DNA of 64,000 bases from Epichloe hybrida (taxonomy: Eukaryota; Ascomycota; Sordariomycetes; Hypocreales; Clavicipitaceae): the NCBI GenBank assembly GCA_019022495.1, contig JAFEKR010000002.1:310001-374000 (forward strand). Reading direction: 5' to 3'. A program made the translations under genes and the position numbers. The notes under the pieces were generated by a model. It saw only the letters and a program-made list of their open reading frames with translations, had not been told where the DNA came from and searched no databases. Position 1 is the stretch's first letter, and each line of letters opens with the position of its first letter. Positions 21,767 through 33,173 of the stretch are shown piece after piece.

Positions 21767-22188
21767 ACTTGGCCGTAGCTGCCAGGATTGATTATAGTAG
21801 CTTTGCCAAAGTTATACTTCGAGCAACGAAAATGGCAGAAAGAAAGAGGGAAGGGAGCGCCATATCAAGGTCAGAATTCACTCACCTCGTTAAAGCTGCT
21901 TGGTCTCGGCGTTGAAAGATGTATGTACCTCGGGGGGGGGGCAGCGTCTCTCGGAAGTCATACTCGGCACTCGAAGAAGCAAGTTGGGAGGTATAATTTT
22001 TTTTCCCGGATTTAACGGTTATGATGAACACGTCAGACTTGCATAACTATAACTTCCCCCCCTTTTTTCTAGTACCACTTACCTCTCGGAAATAAGTAAC
22101 ATGACTCCATGATTTGAACACAAACACAAACTAATAGGTACAGCTTTCGCAAAGCTACTATAATCAATCCTCGCAGCAACGGCCAAGT
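21767..22188. mobile_element. MITE-like element with ~45-bp terminal inverted repeats
   Basis: The left end (21767-21811) and the reverse complement of the right end (about 22144-22188) match at all but three of about 45 positions, sharing ACTTGGCCGT, AGGATTGATTATAGTAGC and TTTGC/GAAAG. The 422-bp span has no coding capacity. Long imperfect terminal inverted repeats around a short non-coding core are the hallmark of a non-autonomous DNA transposon. I could not find a clear target-site duplication. The word GTCAGGTAC directly abuts the right end and recurs at 21546-21554, but it does not border the left end. Confidence 0.6.
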
Positions 22189-23730
22189 CAGGTACAAAGC
22201 CCACTCACTGCAACCGGAAATTCTGTCGACTCTATCTGTTGGCATTTTTCACGAGCAAAAAGTAAATCATGCCGTCTCTGTCCTTCAAGTGGGGGTTCCC
22301 CGTCTGATGCAGGTCAAACAGAGGTTAGATTCCTGCGGCAAGTCGAGGTTGTATGGTGGCGTTCCGTCTTCAAATGGTACACGATGGCTTTTCGCATTCG
22401 GCCGGAGTCACTACATGGCAATTCACGCAAATTTCCCGGGAACATGGGTACGACAGAGACTTCAACTCCTTTCTTATTCGATCACCCCCCGTGACAGCCA
22501 GTGCCACAAGATCGCTTCCGCATTAGGCGCATGAAGACGGTTCCGGACCGTCACACACTGCTACCCTGTGACCGGCACAGAAAACATCATGAACGTGCCT
22601 TTCCAACGCCATGGTAGTGATTTATAGAGAAGAGGGGGTGGGAAGGCAAAGAAATGAGGAAAAAAACACAGAACGGACAGATAAAAAGATGGAAGAGGAG
22701 CCATTTCCGTCTCAGCGCACACACAAAAAAACCCTGCAAACACACACACACACACGAAAAACACCCCCAACCCATTATCGTGTTGTCGTAAGTCTCCCAA
22801 ACGCCCCTGTATAAGCCCCGAGGCAGTCCGCCATGAATGTAGGCAAAAAAAAAGTCTAAAGCCCAAGTCGCACTCCATGTGTTCTGTATGCGCGGCCAAA
22901 ACTTCAATATCCCGAATCGTGATAGGCCTATCTCGAGGCATGCTGGCCGCTGCTAGATGAATGTGCGGTGCACGCATATCCGACATAGATTGTCCGTTGT
23001 TGTATTTCATGACCGGGTTGGCCGTAGGCTGGACATCGATCAATCGCATGTTGGTAGTAGATACACCGACATGCTGAGTATATCTCAACTACCTGGTAGC
23101 ACATGGTTTCTTCTTATTCCTTGTATATTGGCAACAGTTCTATGTGAGGCGATTCGCAGTCCTTGCGTGGGTGATGATGGATGGATGGGTTCTGGATATC
23201 GGGTCAACAGTAGTAAACGATGGATGTCTTGCAGGGTCGGACTCGGTGTTGGATATTGCCGGCAGCCAGCCCTGTGGTAATGGCGAATGGAGTCTTGTTT
23301 GAAATTTCAAAGTTGTTGGTGCAAGGGGTGATGGGGGCAAAGCTGGCGTGAACAACAACGACAAGACAATCAATAGGGCAGGTATTAAAGAGCAATGGAG
23401 AAGAACAGGAAAAGAAAATATCGTCAAGAGAGAAGTCGTGTGTGCTGCTATGACGGATATAGGCAGAGAGGCACGATCGAGGCGGAAAAAGCTCGAGGCA
23501 TTACAAGTCTTATAGGACTTTGGACTTGGCAGCCTAGAGCAAGGCCAGGACTTTGGGGGAAAAGACAAGGCCAAACAAAGTAAGCCCGCGAGCACGACGA
23601 GCTCGAGGCGTCAAGCAAAATCCATCCACGCCTCTCTCTGGTTTGTCGGTCCCTCTCGCGCGCGAGCGGACGCCGTGAGTGAGGCGGCGTGGAGCAACAA
23701 GGCAAGGCATCAATCAATCAGCACAACGCC

Positions 23731-23760
23731 CGAAGACGACCGAAGACGACCGAAGACGAC
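23731..23760. repeat. 10-bp tandem triplicate
   Basis: Three exact copies of CGAAGACGAC. Intergenic; no function inferred. Confidence 0.95.
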
Positions 23761-24340
23761 GAGCAGCTGCAGCAGCAGCTCTGACCAACCCTCACAGAGT
23801 CACTTCACAGGTGACCCAAAGGGCGGAAAACGGGGTCCCATCGTCCATCCGTGGTGCAGCCGCGGTGTACGCAATCGGGAAGCAGGGCAAGGCAAGCCCA
23901 GGCAGAAACTCATTGCCGCGATGCGCTACGCGCAGTAACCCGAAGAAAGCGAACAAAGACCGGAAAAGGCAACACCAAATTAATGCTTCTTGCTTCTTTC
24001 CGGCGGAGGAGTCATTTTGCATGAGCCAGGGTCCATGAAGAAAAAAGAGAAGGGGGTGGGAGGAGGGAGGGAGGTAGGGGTGGGATGGGATGACGGTCGG
24101 ACCGGGGGCAGCTGAGTCAACGTTACTCGTGCGACCCGGTCGAAGTCTTTCAGTCGACGGCGAAGTCTGATTTAGTAGTTGCCAGACCTGGACGGCATTT
24201 TTGCTCTTTCCGTTGCTGTGGTGCCGGTGTTTTGTTTCCAACAACCAACAAGTGGCGGACAGACATGCATGTAATGTCATCTACGGATCCGTACGTGCAG
24301 AGCCAAAACGAAGAGAGCGACAGAGGAAGATGGAAGGTGT

Positions 24341-24349
24341 AAAAAAAAA
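24341..24349 (-). terminator. Pol III terminator of tRNA-Ser
   Basis: A run of nine A on the plus strand is T9 on the transcribed minus strand and starts 5 nt after the tRNA 3' end, as expected for RNA polymerase III termination. Confidence 0.85.
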
Positions 24350-24353
24350 GGCA

Positions 24354-24447
24354 CGACGCCGACCGGATTCGAACCGGTGCCCCCTAAGGGAAAAGATGTC
24401 CCAGGGGAATTCGAATCTTTCGCGTTGGACCACTCCGCCACAGCGCC
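24354..24447 (-). tRNA. tRNA-Ser(CGA) with a ~12-nt intron
   Basis: Read on the minus strand: acceptor GGCGCTG pairs with CGGCGTC (including G-U pairs), D-arm GCG...CGC carries the A-box-like GTGGCGGAGTGG, and the T-arm ACCGG-TTCGAAT-CCGGT is perfect and contains the B-box. The anticodon stem AAAGA/TCTTT is perfect only if a ~12-nt insert is removed just 3' of position 37, the standard place for nuclear tRNA introns. The anticodon loop then reads TTCGAAA, anticodon CGA, which decodes serine UCG. The long variable arm (CCC TTA GGG) is typical of tRNA-Ser. Total length with intron is 94 nt. Confidence 0.95.
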
Positions 24448-27059
24448 ATGTCAGTTCGGCCAGAAGTTGAGTACTATCATGTGAGGCAATTCGGCTCCCT
24501 TTCTCCCTGACTTAGTGGAGAAGAATAACAAAAAAAGCAGTCGCGTTTGTTGATCAATTGGCACATCCTGTCGACCTCGTTTAAGTCAGATTGCAAATTG
24601 TTCTCTCGTCATCGTGTTCTCGCATTTTCTCGGCCCAGCCCGTCCGCCACGCCACAGTTGGCCGAGGACGCCGGGGCGCGGGGCGCGGGGTGCACACTTG
24701 GAAAAAAAAAAAAAAAAAAAAAAAGTCGCAGCCTGGATGCGTAAGTTCATTGTACGTAGATGACTCTTTGGGAGGATATCGGGCAACGAAAGTCGCTAAA
24801 CCATCGGAATACCGGAGGACCAAAGTGCGTGCAGTGCAATGAATGCAATTAATGCAATGCTCGGATAGTGAGGGGCTGTTTGTGACGACGTTGTGATGAC
24901 GACGACGACGACCCTGCCCGGAAGTTGAAAGGTGCGAGCTGCGACCCATGACGTGCCGTACAATGGTACGGAGTACGATACGTACACCCTCCCTGTTCGA
25001 GTTATATTTTTAGACCTTGTACATGTGTACATCATGTTCAATGGGTAATGGGCGTTCGGGAAGACGGAACGGAACGGTCGACTCGACAATTTCACAAAAC
25101 GCAGCGAGCGAGGCGCGAAGCGAAGCGACACGACGCAAAAGATGCACAAGATGCACACGATGCACACACACGGCTATTCCCACGCGTGCGTGGTTGACTT
25201 AAAATCTCAATGCATGCATGCTCGCTGACAGGCACCAGCTTCAAGCTCATCCCAAGCTCAACCCCATCCGCATCTTCCACCGCTCACCTGGGCTGGGGCC
25301 ACCTTGCTCATGGGACACCTTATTGGACACGGCCGAGCAATCGCAGCGCAGCCTTGCAACGGCTTGCAACGCCTTGCAACCTGCCTTGCCGTACGTATGT
25401 ACATAACATGTACGCACAGGCAGGAGGGTCCCGCACGTCCCCACACACTATGTACGGACTACGCACGCACGAATTGACTATGTACACTCCGGCTTGAAGC
25501 CAACAAGGAGTTCGTTCCTCATTTCATCCCTTTTTTGCTGGCAATGTTTTGCTTTCCCAGAAGATCCGACAGACGAACAAGATGTTGACACCACCGTGGC
25601 CAAGTTGTACACCCCAGCCGTGCATGCAGTCTGCGTTGCGGTTTCTTGAAGAAAAATCAAACGTGTTGCTGCAGCCTCCGGCCAGCCTGGCGCCACACCC
25701 ACCCACCCCCGAAAACACACAAATCTCGTCTCATCGGCCAATTCGTGGCAGGACCAAAAAAAAAAAAAAAAAAAAAAAAGTAAGCCACGGCCAGGGGCCC
25801 CCGGGCCTGATCTGATGGCTCTTGTCATCCAAACGCCGGAACGAGGTACATACATACATACATACATAGCTCCAGGCAGGCACTTGTGCAAACCAGGGCT
25901 GCCACGGCGATGCGTGCACGCACCAACGGACTTCTTTGTGCAAAGTACATACATACGTATACAAAAAAAAAAAGTCTGAATTGACCCCAACATTGCCCGA
26001 GACGTCCGAAACCGTTCTAGATCCAGGATAGTATGTGAAACAAATTTGCCCCTCGTTCGCGGAATCGATAACGTCGTCGCCCGATCGTTATCTACAAGTA
26101 GACCGCCTCGGGACTTCAATGGACGGCCAAGTCGGCAAGCGGACTCAGTCGCCCCCGAGATGGGTCACGACATCTTATTATATAAATAAGATAAGACAAG
26201 CAAGTACATAAGTGGGTGGGCTGCGCCTCGGCCCGTCGCCAAGCTAAGCTAGCTCTGCTGGGTTGTTTGGATTTCTCCTCTTCCTTCCGCGAGGCCGCAT
26301 CCGCGCCGGAGTCCCCGGCGGGGGCTGGTGATAATTATTTGGTTGGTTGCATCGCGGGCAACTTGGCAATCAGTGAGTGTCATTGACTCGACTCCTTGAT
26401 GGCTGTTGCTTGGCAAGTCGCAATCAATGTCAGCTCCCGCATCCGCTGCTACAAGACGCGCCTTGTCCGTGAAGTTGGACGAATTCCGTGTGCCCGGTTG
26501 CAGTTCATTTCAATCCCTTTATGAATAGTATAGTATACATGTCGTGTGAGAAGACCAAGGCCCAAGAGGTCTAACAAGTAGAATCCATTCCATTCCATCC
26601 CATCCCATCCCATCCCATCCCTCCCTCCAGTGCTCAGGCCACCATGAATGCGCATCACCGGTTCATCCAACGAAATGCTTCCGTCTTCTTTCCCCATGCC
26701 AGATGAGCAGTCATTGAACTCAAACATTCATCGGTGCTTGCGTGATACAGCCGCCGCGCTCGCTCGCTCGCTCTCTGTGGTACAAGCTGGAAAGAAATGT
26801 AAAGACAAAAAAGATCCGAAATTTCAAGGACAGACGCGCATCGCATCGCATTTGACGCCACGGCCAAGTCAGCACCTCCCCCCAGTCATTCAATGCATGC
26901 CTCATATTTCGTTTGATAGCAATTCTTCGACAAGAGTTTCGACAACTTCGAAATTCACTGCTTCGTGTCATCGTTGACCCCTTTGTTTCCGGACTTGTCT
27001 TGTTGGAATGATTGATTTTGTGATCCGACAAAGTGTGGTCTGCTCATGGAGCAGGACGT
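24448..27059. other. intergenic, no gene seen
   Basis: About 2.6 kb between the tRNA and pom1. It has A22-24 tracts near 24701-24724 and 25757-25779, GTACATACA microsatellites at 25847-25867 and near 25946, a (CCCAT)n-like run at 26584-26628, and a TACGGAGTA copy at 24967-24975. Minus-strand frames at 25478-26119 and elsewhere contain homopolymer-coded residue runs and are not gene-like. The right end should include the pom1 3' UTR. Confidence 0.55.
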
Positions 27060-30000
27060 TTATGCTCTTCGGCTCATGGCTGCAGACGCGCCGGCCGCTG
27101 CCAAGTCTTGTTTTCCGCTAGCTGTTCGACCAGCCGCGCGAGGTAAGCTGCTGATGCTGCTGATTGATCCGCCAGCACTCGTTCGCCTGCTGATACTGGC
27201 GGCAGTCGCAGCCGTGGCTCCAGAAGTCCTTCGCGAAGCGCCGGAGACTGGTTTATGGGGACTGATGCCGGTTCGCGCGGTATTATTGGCACTTTTCGGC
27301 GCAACAGTCGGCGGCTCGGGAAGCGGACGCGGCGCCGAGAACAGGTTCACGCGTTTCGATGGCGACGAGTCCCTCGCGGACAATCTAGGTATAGCTATAG
27401 GCGCCGCCTTCTGGCCGGTGATGAACTCATGACGAACAGCATCCTCTGGTCGTAGACGTCTTTCCGGGTCCCAGCGCAGGCAGCGACTAATGAAGTCCAG
27501 AAAGCCATCATCATCGCACTTCAGTACCTGCTGTAGCGTCTTGGATGAAGGTCGACGTCTTCGGCCCTTGGAGGATACAGTCAACCTGGGCTTGCCCATG
27601 GAATCGAAAAAGAGTTTCTTTCTCGTGCTCTTCTCGATCAAATGCTTCTCGGGTGGGCCAAATACTTCCATGATGCATGCCAGTTGCTCCTGCTCATTCT
27701 CACCAGGGAAGATGGGAACTCCCGTGTACAGCTCTGCCAAGATGCAACCGACACTCCACATGTCGATGGGCATGCCATACGTCATGCCTAGAATAACCTC
27801 GGGTGATCGATAAAATCTCGACTGAATGTACGTGTATACTTTCTCATGCTCAAAACAACTGGATCCGAAGTCGATGACCTTGATTTCGGCATGGAGAGGA
27901 TGCCTCAGCAAAATATTCTCGGGTTTCAAGTCACAGTGAATGACTTTGCGCTGCTTGAGCAGGACAAGTGAGGACAAGATTTGTTTTGTGAATCTCCTGA
28001 TGATTTTCAAAGAGAACCCTCGGAATGAGTGCGCCTTGATAAACTCGTAAAGATTCATGTCCAGCAGTTCGGTGGATATACACAGATGCCCGCGAAAGTA
28101 GAAGCTCTGTGTAAAATTGACCATGCTGTGCTTGTTTTTCGGGTCCTGTCATCACATTGAATGTTAGTTGTCTCTTGGAAGAAGATAAACATGGAAAACC
28201 CGCGCTCAAATTCGGTGCAATCAAACTGACCCATTCGCGAAGTTTTTGAAGAATATTGACCTCAACAAGCGCTTGCTGATGGAACCGTTTCTTGTTTCTG
28301 ATGATTTTGATGGCAACGAGAACGCCGAGTTTATGGTCAATACACCTCACTACCTGTCCAAAACTTCCCTTGCCGAGAACATCTACGATTTCGTATCTGT
28401 ACGAGAGGTGGTCACCGGGAACAATGGTGTAATCTCCTCGCTCATCGTCGTAGCCAAAGTTTGGTGCATCCGATTGCAGATTACCAACGACCTTGCGTGC
28501 ATTTTGCGTTCCGCAGAAGTAGATGTCGTTGTAATCGATTATCTCGCCACGCTCATACATGTTCAACATGGCGATCCGAATGGCATCTTGGGGACTGACG
28601 CGTTCTTTGGGGGTTGCCCGCTTCTTCAGGGCATCTAATGCTTTGCCAGCAATCTCGGTCTCCTTTCGTCGGGAGCCCAACTTCCGCATCTCTTCCTCGC
28701 CGGCCCTATCATCCTTGTCCAGCTCCGTGGTCCAACATCCGACAGTCTGGAGGGCAGTCGATGATGACCTTGGTCTGATGTCTTTGGTGACTGCCCCGCT
28801 TGCGCTCCTGGACGAGGACGGCATTGTGGCAGGGTCTGCGCCATCCTTTTGCCCACTCCACGTCTCGCTTTTGACTCGATCGCGGGAACCGTGGGTGGTC
28901 AGACTGGCCGCTGAGCTTTTCCGTCTCCTCGTCTCCAGGGTTGTTGTCCCGTTTGATCTTGCAGCCACTGTCGGATTGGAAAATGGCTGCTTGGCAGCCG
29001 CAAAGCCACCAACAGTTGCGGATGCTGAAGCAGGGATACGTGGCGGGGGCATGTTGTCTGACTTGGTCTGGGGCATCGGGGCGGCGGCAGCCGCCCCTTT
29101 GTCGGCAGTATCTCCGGAACCTTTGAACTTGTCCCGCTTCCATGACAGGCTGAGTTTCCTCCGCAAAGATGTCTTGGAAGAAGGGCTTCGGGGCTCCAGA
29201 CCCTCCGGCTCTTGTGGCCCAGGCGGCGGTGACTTCGTGACGGGCTTGGACTTGTGCAGATATCGGGGACCAGCCGGCTTCTCGTGAGTGCTGTCGTCGA
29301 TAAATAAGTGACCTGTGACGGTACTGAAGTCGCCGCCAGTTTTAGATCTTTTCAAATGCCCGGCCTCGAAACCACCTTTGGGCAAAGAAGACGATAGGTA
29401 CGGCGAAATACTGGACTTGGAAAGCGGCTCCAGCAAGCTTGACGAAGACTCTGACGAGTTGCCGTCAGGAGGTGTCGGCGTTGAGCGACGAACATGGTGA
29501 ATCGAGGTGCTGCTTCGAAGAGAAGGTAGCTCTATCGTGTCATCGTATTGGCTCTTGGAGAAGAAGGAGCTCTTGGATGCTGTCATTGGGGTCGATGGAG
29601 TTTTCGCAACTTGTCGCGAGGGTGGTCGGTTCATATCGCGCTGGCTCGATTTGTCTTTGCTATTAGGCTTTGGAGCTGTCGGAAAGTTCAACGGCCCAAT
29701 ATTCAAGGGTGGCAATCGAAGGGGCTCGAGATGTCTCTTGCTCTGATTGCTCTTGTTCTCTTGTTGCACTGTAGTTGAGCCTGCATGCGAGCTCTTTCTA
29801 ATGTTTGACTGGCGCTGAGCTTTAGTTGGTTCCGGGTGCACTGGCATAGTCATACTTCCAGTAGAGTTGCTATGGATGCTGGTTGAGTCGACAGCGCTTA
29901 GATGGGACTTCTTCACGTCAGCAAAATATGTCTCCGCGGACACTTCTTTTGGAGACTCGTAGGCTTTGGGAATAGCTGGGACAGGGGGGACTTCTTCATC

Positions 30001-31553
30001 ATCATCGCCTTGCAGACCGTTGTGCCCGCCCGAGTTCTTTGGCGTTGGCAATCGAGTGACTGATGTTGAGGGCTGGAGCCGAGGCTGAATTGATCCAGTT
30101 GACGATCTCACAGTGTTGAAACTTGCCGTAGATCCTATTGAGAGCCCAGAGCTGTACGACTTCCTGTTACTGATGTCGGGTGTGGTTCGAGCGGAAGAAG
30201 GAGTCAATGATGCTTGCGTGGTATCATGGAGGGAGATCGGGACTCGGCCCGCATGTCTAGCGATATTGGGGGCGGAGGTGGCGGCACATTGGCAAGCATG
30301 TTCAAGCTGTGAGATTGAGGCATCGTGGACAAACGCTTCATCCTCCTCGTGTCAGTGGGACTGATGGTCCTGGCTCCTAAACCAGTGGCGTGGCTGCCGG
30401 GCATCATGGACATGCGTTTGCCGGACGAAGGAGTGCCCGCTTTCCCTGTAAGGCGTGGGGATTTGGGGACTAAGCTTAAGTGGCGGTTCTGCTCCGGAGT
30501 CAAATTCGACCCCCCGAGCAAATTTGTTTGACTTGATCTTGGTGGGGGCTGAACTGATTTGGCCTTCGCGGCTCTGGTATTAGGCAGGACGCGTATCGAG
30601 TCCGAGCTGGCACTGTCTGTGGAGCGCCTGACAGGGTCGCGAGAAAGGTTTCTCTCGCCAAGAATACTGGCACGCCTGGCATGAGCATTTCGAGCTGCAA
30701 TATCAGAATCGGGTATGACCCCTGGGCCCACAGATTTTCGAGGAGGCTTAGGAAGAGCAGCGTTTGAGACCGGGGGGTAATGGCTTTGGCGCCGATTGCG
30801 CACGGCTGCAGGAGCAGCAGAGGCGTCCACTGTACCAGATGAGGATGACAATATCGATGACACACTTGTCTGCCGACTGGAGGTACTTGGACGTCGCAGT
30901 ATAGATCCCGAACGCCCGACTCTTGTTGCCGCCGCCGCCGCTGCTGCTACTGGTGGTGGCGGTGGCGGTGGCGGTAGTGGTATGCTTCCACGGTTTGACG
31001 TAGGGGTTTGCGACATGACGGGGTTTTCAGGCATCTTTTTGCCCATTAAGCCTCTTCCTTGGAGAATACTCTCCTCTCCGGTAGGTGCAGGGAACTGTGT
31101 TAATTTGAGGTCCGTGGAGGCAGACTCGATGCTTGTATGCAGATCGTCGAAATTCACCGAAGGCAAAAAATCAAAGGACCCCGTCGAATGGCTCGAGTGT
31201 CCAGTATCGCCATTTCGCTCGAGGGATAGATGCGAGTAGTTTGTTGAAGAGGAAGCCGACAGCATTGGGGCGTTTAGACGTGATCTTTGGCTGCTTGAAG
31301 TCGGAGGAATCGATGTGTTCGAGTCGGTAGTGTCCCGACTGAAGACGACGCCGAAGATTCCAAAGTTAGTCCATGTACACATGTACGTGCCCTTGGGGGT
31401 ATCATTACGGCAGAAGAGGAGATGAGGCCGCTGGAGGCATATGCACGGTGATGACATGGTCTTTTTGTGCAAAGTCGAAGGAGTGTGCACTTACCGTCGA
31501 GTTGGAGAAGGTGCTGGTCTAGCCCCAGCAGGTGCCTTGTGCGTCAGGTTCAT
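27060..31553 (-). CDS. pom1: DYRK-family polarity kinase Pom1, with a one-base frame break
   Basis: Three exons on the minus strand: 31553-31495, 31338-28231 and 28145-27060. Intron 1 has a perfect GTAAGT donor and an ACTAAC branch site; intron 2 (85 nt) joins LREW to DPKNKHSMVNF inside the kinase. The ~950 N-terminal residues are Ser/Pro/Thr-rich. Kinase motifs follow in order: Gly loop LGKGSFGQVV, VAIKIIRNKKRF, HCDLKPENILL, IDFGSSC, and the DYRK activation loop YIQSRFYRSPEVILG with the autophosphorylated Tyr of YxQ/Y. Pom1 forms cell-tip gradients controlling growth polarity, division-site choice and mitotic entry. In exon 2 the frame changes near 30213: PPPPPPISLDMRAESRSPSM and IPRK are in one frame, LTPSSARTTPD in the next. 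Exons total 4253 nt, so one extra base gives 1417 residues; as written the frame stops at 30204. Confidence 0.9.
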
Positions 31554-33173
31554 AGAGCCAAGCCTGGTCACGTCGCCGAAGCAACTTGTCGCGCTTTTAT
31601 TGTGAACAAGACGCTTCTAGCTCTTGGCGACGCTCTGTCACTCGTATAGCTGCCTCAGTCCGGTCAGGGAGCTGGGTTCATTCGAGACGCTACCTCATTC
31701 CGAACATGTGGCTATCACGGGAGGCAAGTCGTTGGCGAGGCAGTTGATTTATCTCGTGAAACCCAGGGCCGAGACAGCAGCCAAAGCCGAAGTGCGAAAG
31801 TGAGAAGGCTCCAGCGAACGTTCTTCGTCAGGTCCGGCCTGGAAGTAGGGACTCGAGAGTATTCGATTTGCGGCCGAATTGCTGCAGGGCGAATGGACGG
31901 ACGAACGAACGAGGATTGAGGTTGTCGTCGCCTGTTTTTTTTTCCAAAACGTGGAGGGATACGGAGCAGCAGCAAGCAGCAGCAAGCAGCAGCAAAAGCA
32001 GCCAGGCGGCCAGTAAATTGAGGTGAATGGGTAGGATGCACTTTGGGGGGCAGCGGAGCCGGTGGAGCTCTCCGAGTGGTGGGTGGGCGGGTCCCTTTTT
32101 CGCGGCACAAGATGGCAAGACAGAGAGAGAGAGAGACCATCCATTTAGGTTAGGTACGCAAGTGATTGACGTTCACAGAGTACGCATCCGTAGTACTTTC
32201 GAGACGACGGCCAGATGAACATTGTCCCGCCAGGCCCGCCAGGCCAGACGCACTACATATTATACGGATTACACACGGACTACGGATTACAATCAAACCA
32301 GAACTGCAGGAAAGGGGGCCCCGCCGCATATCGGCCAAAAGTTATTAACCAGACTGGTGCCACTTGTTATTTTAGACTGCCGACGGATAAGGAAGGGAGC
32401 ACATTAAGTGGCAGATGTCTCCTGTACCGAGTACTCGCCCGTGGTCTGCAGTATCCAGGGCTCAGGGTGCGAAGCCGCAAGCCGTGAAAGTATTGAGAAC
32501 CTGCGTTGCTCCTCCCGCTCCACCCGCTCCTCCCACTTGTGGCGCATCAATGCCAGGCGGTGGGGAGGCTGCGGTACGGGCGGCCGCTAGCCGGACCAGA
32601 GACCAGAGGCACCCCATTGGGTGTCATGTCATGGGCGGAATTCGCCGGCCACTCGATGTCGTTGTTTTTGTCGTTTTTGTCGTTTTTTCTTTTTTTCTTT
32701 TTTTTTTTACTGCCTAGTTGCATCCAACGGCGACTGCGAACGGTACACACGTGACACAGCAAAAGAGGCGGGGCGGCCTTGAAGGTCTACTCACTGATGC
32801 ACAATTCGTAACGCCAACCGAAATATAGGGATGGAAAAGAGTGGAAAAGACTATGAAAGCTGCTATGAGCACTGATATAGTAATAATACAGCCTCATTCC
32901 GTATTGTGCCATCGTTGAAACGGTGGTAGATTGAATCGACGTCATCTCTAGGGTAGTTGCTGGTTGGCTCCGACTTGGCGCCGATTGTAAGATGGTTCCG
33001 TCACATGGCAGCCGAGCTTCGGGCACGACGAATCAATCGCACGCAAATACCCTTTATGTTTCCACCACCACTACCACCACCACCACCAAGCCTTCATACC
33101 GTGTTTTTCTTCGGACGGCAGGACATGACACAGCGGGAGTAAGTGTCGATACTGCGCATATTATTCGCAAACG
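31554..33173. other. divergent intergenic region, pom1 / Pex24-like
   Basis: About 1.6 kb between divergent genes, so it holds both promoters and leaders. It has an AGCAGCAGCA-type 10-bp repeat around 31965-31996, a GA run near 32120-32135 and T tracts near 32690-32710. Several frames (for example 31715-32140 minus) are composition-driven and not gene-like. Confidence 0.6.

Larger units (their letters stand above)
19265..24353. other. 5-kb region with no convincing protein gene
   Basis: Upstream of the MFS gene and up to the tRNA. The first 250-600 bp (minus strand) likely hold the MFS promoter and 5' UTR, possibly a small coding exon around 19320-19507. Beyond that, frames at 19440-20150, 20446-20976, 22561-23088 and 23140-23595 lack domain-like content, good start context or consistent splicing. 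The stretch includes the inverted-repeat element, a nested dyad and a hairpin (listed separately), a (CA)n run near 22740-22755 and a 10-bp triplicate at 23731-23760. Confidence 0.5.

Noticed and set aside
22561..23595. Possible minus-strand gene (MRYTQHVG..., MLAGLLCLALS...)
   Set aside because: The frames contain long homopolymer-coded stretches, no family match and no consistent set of splice sites.
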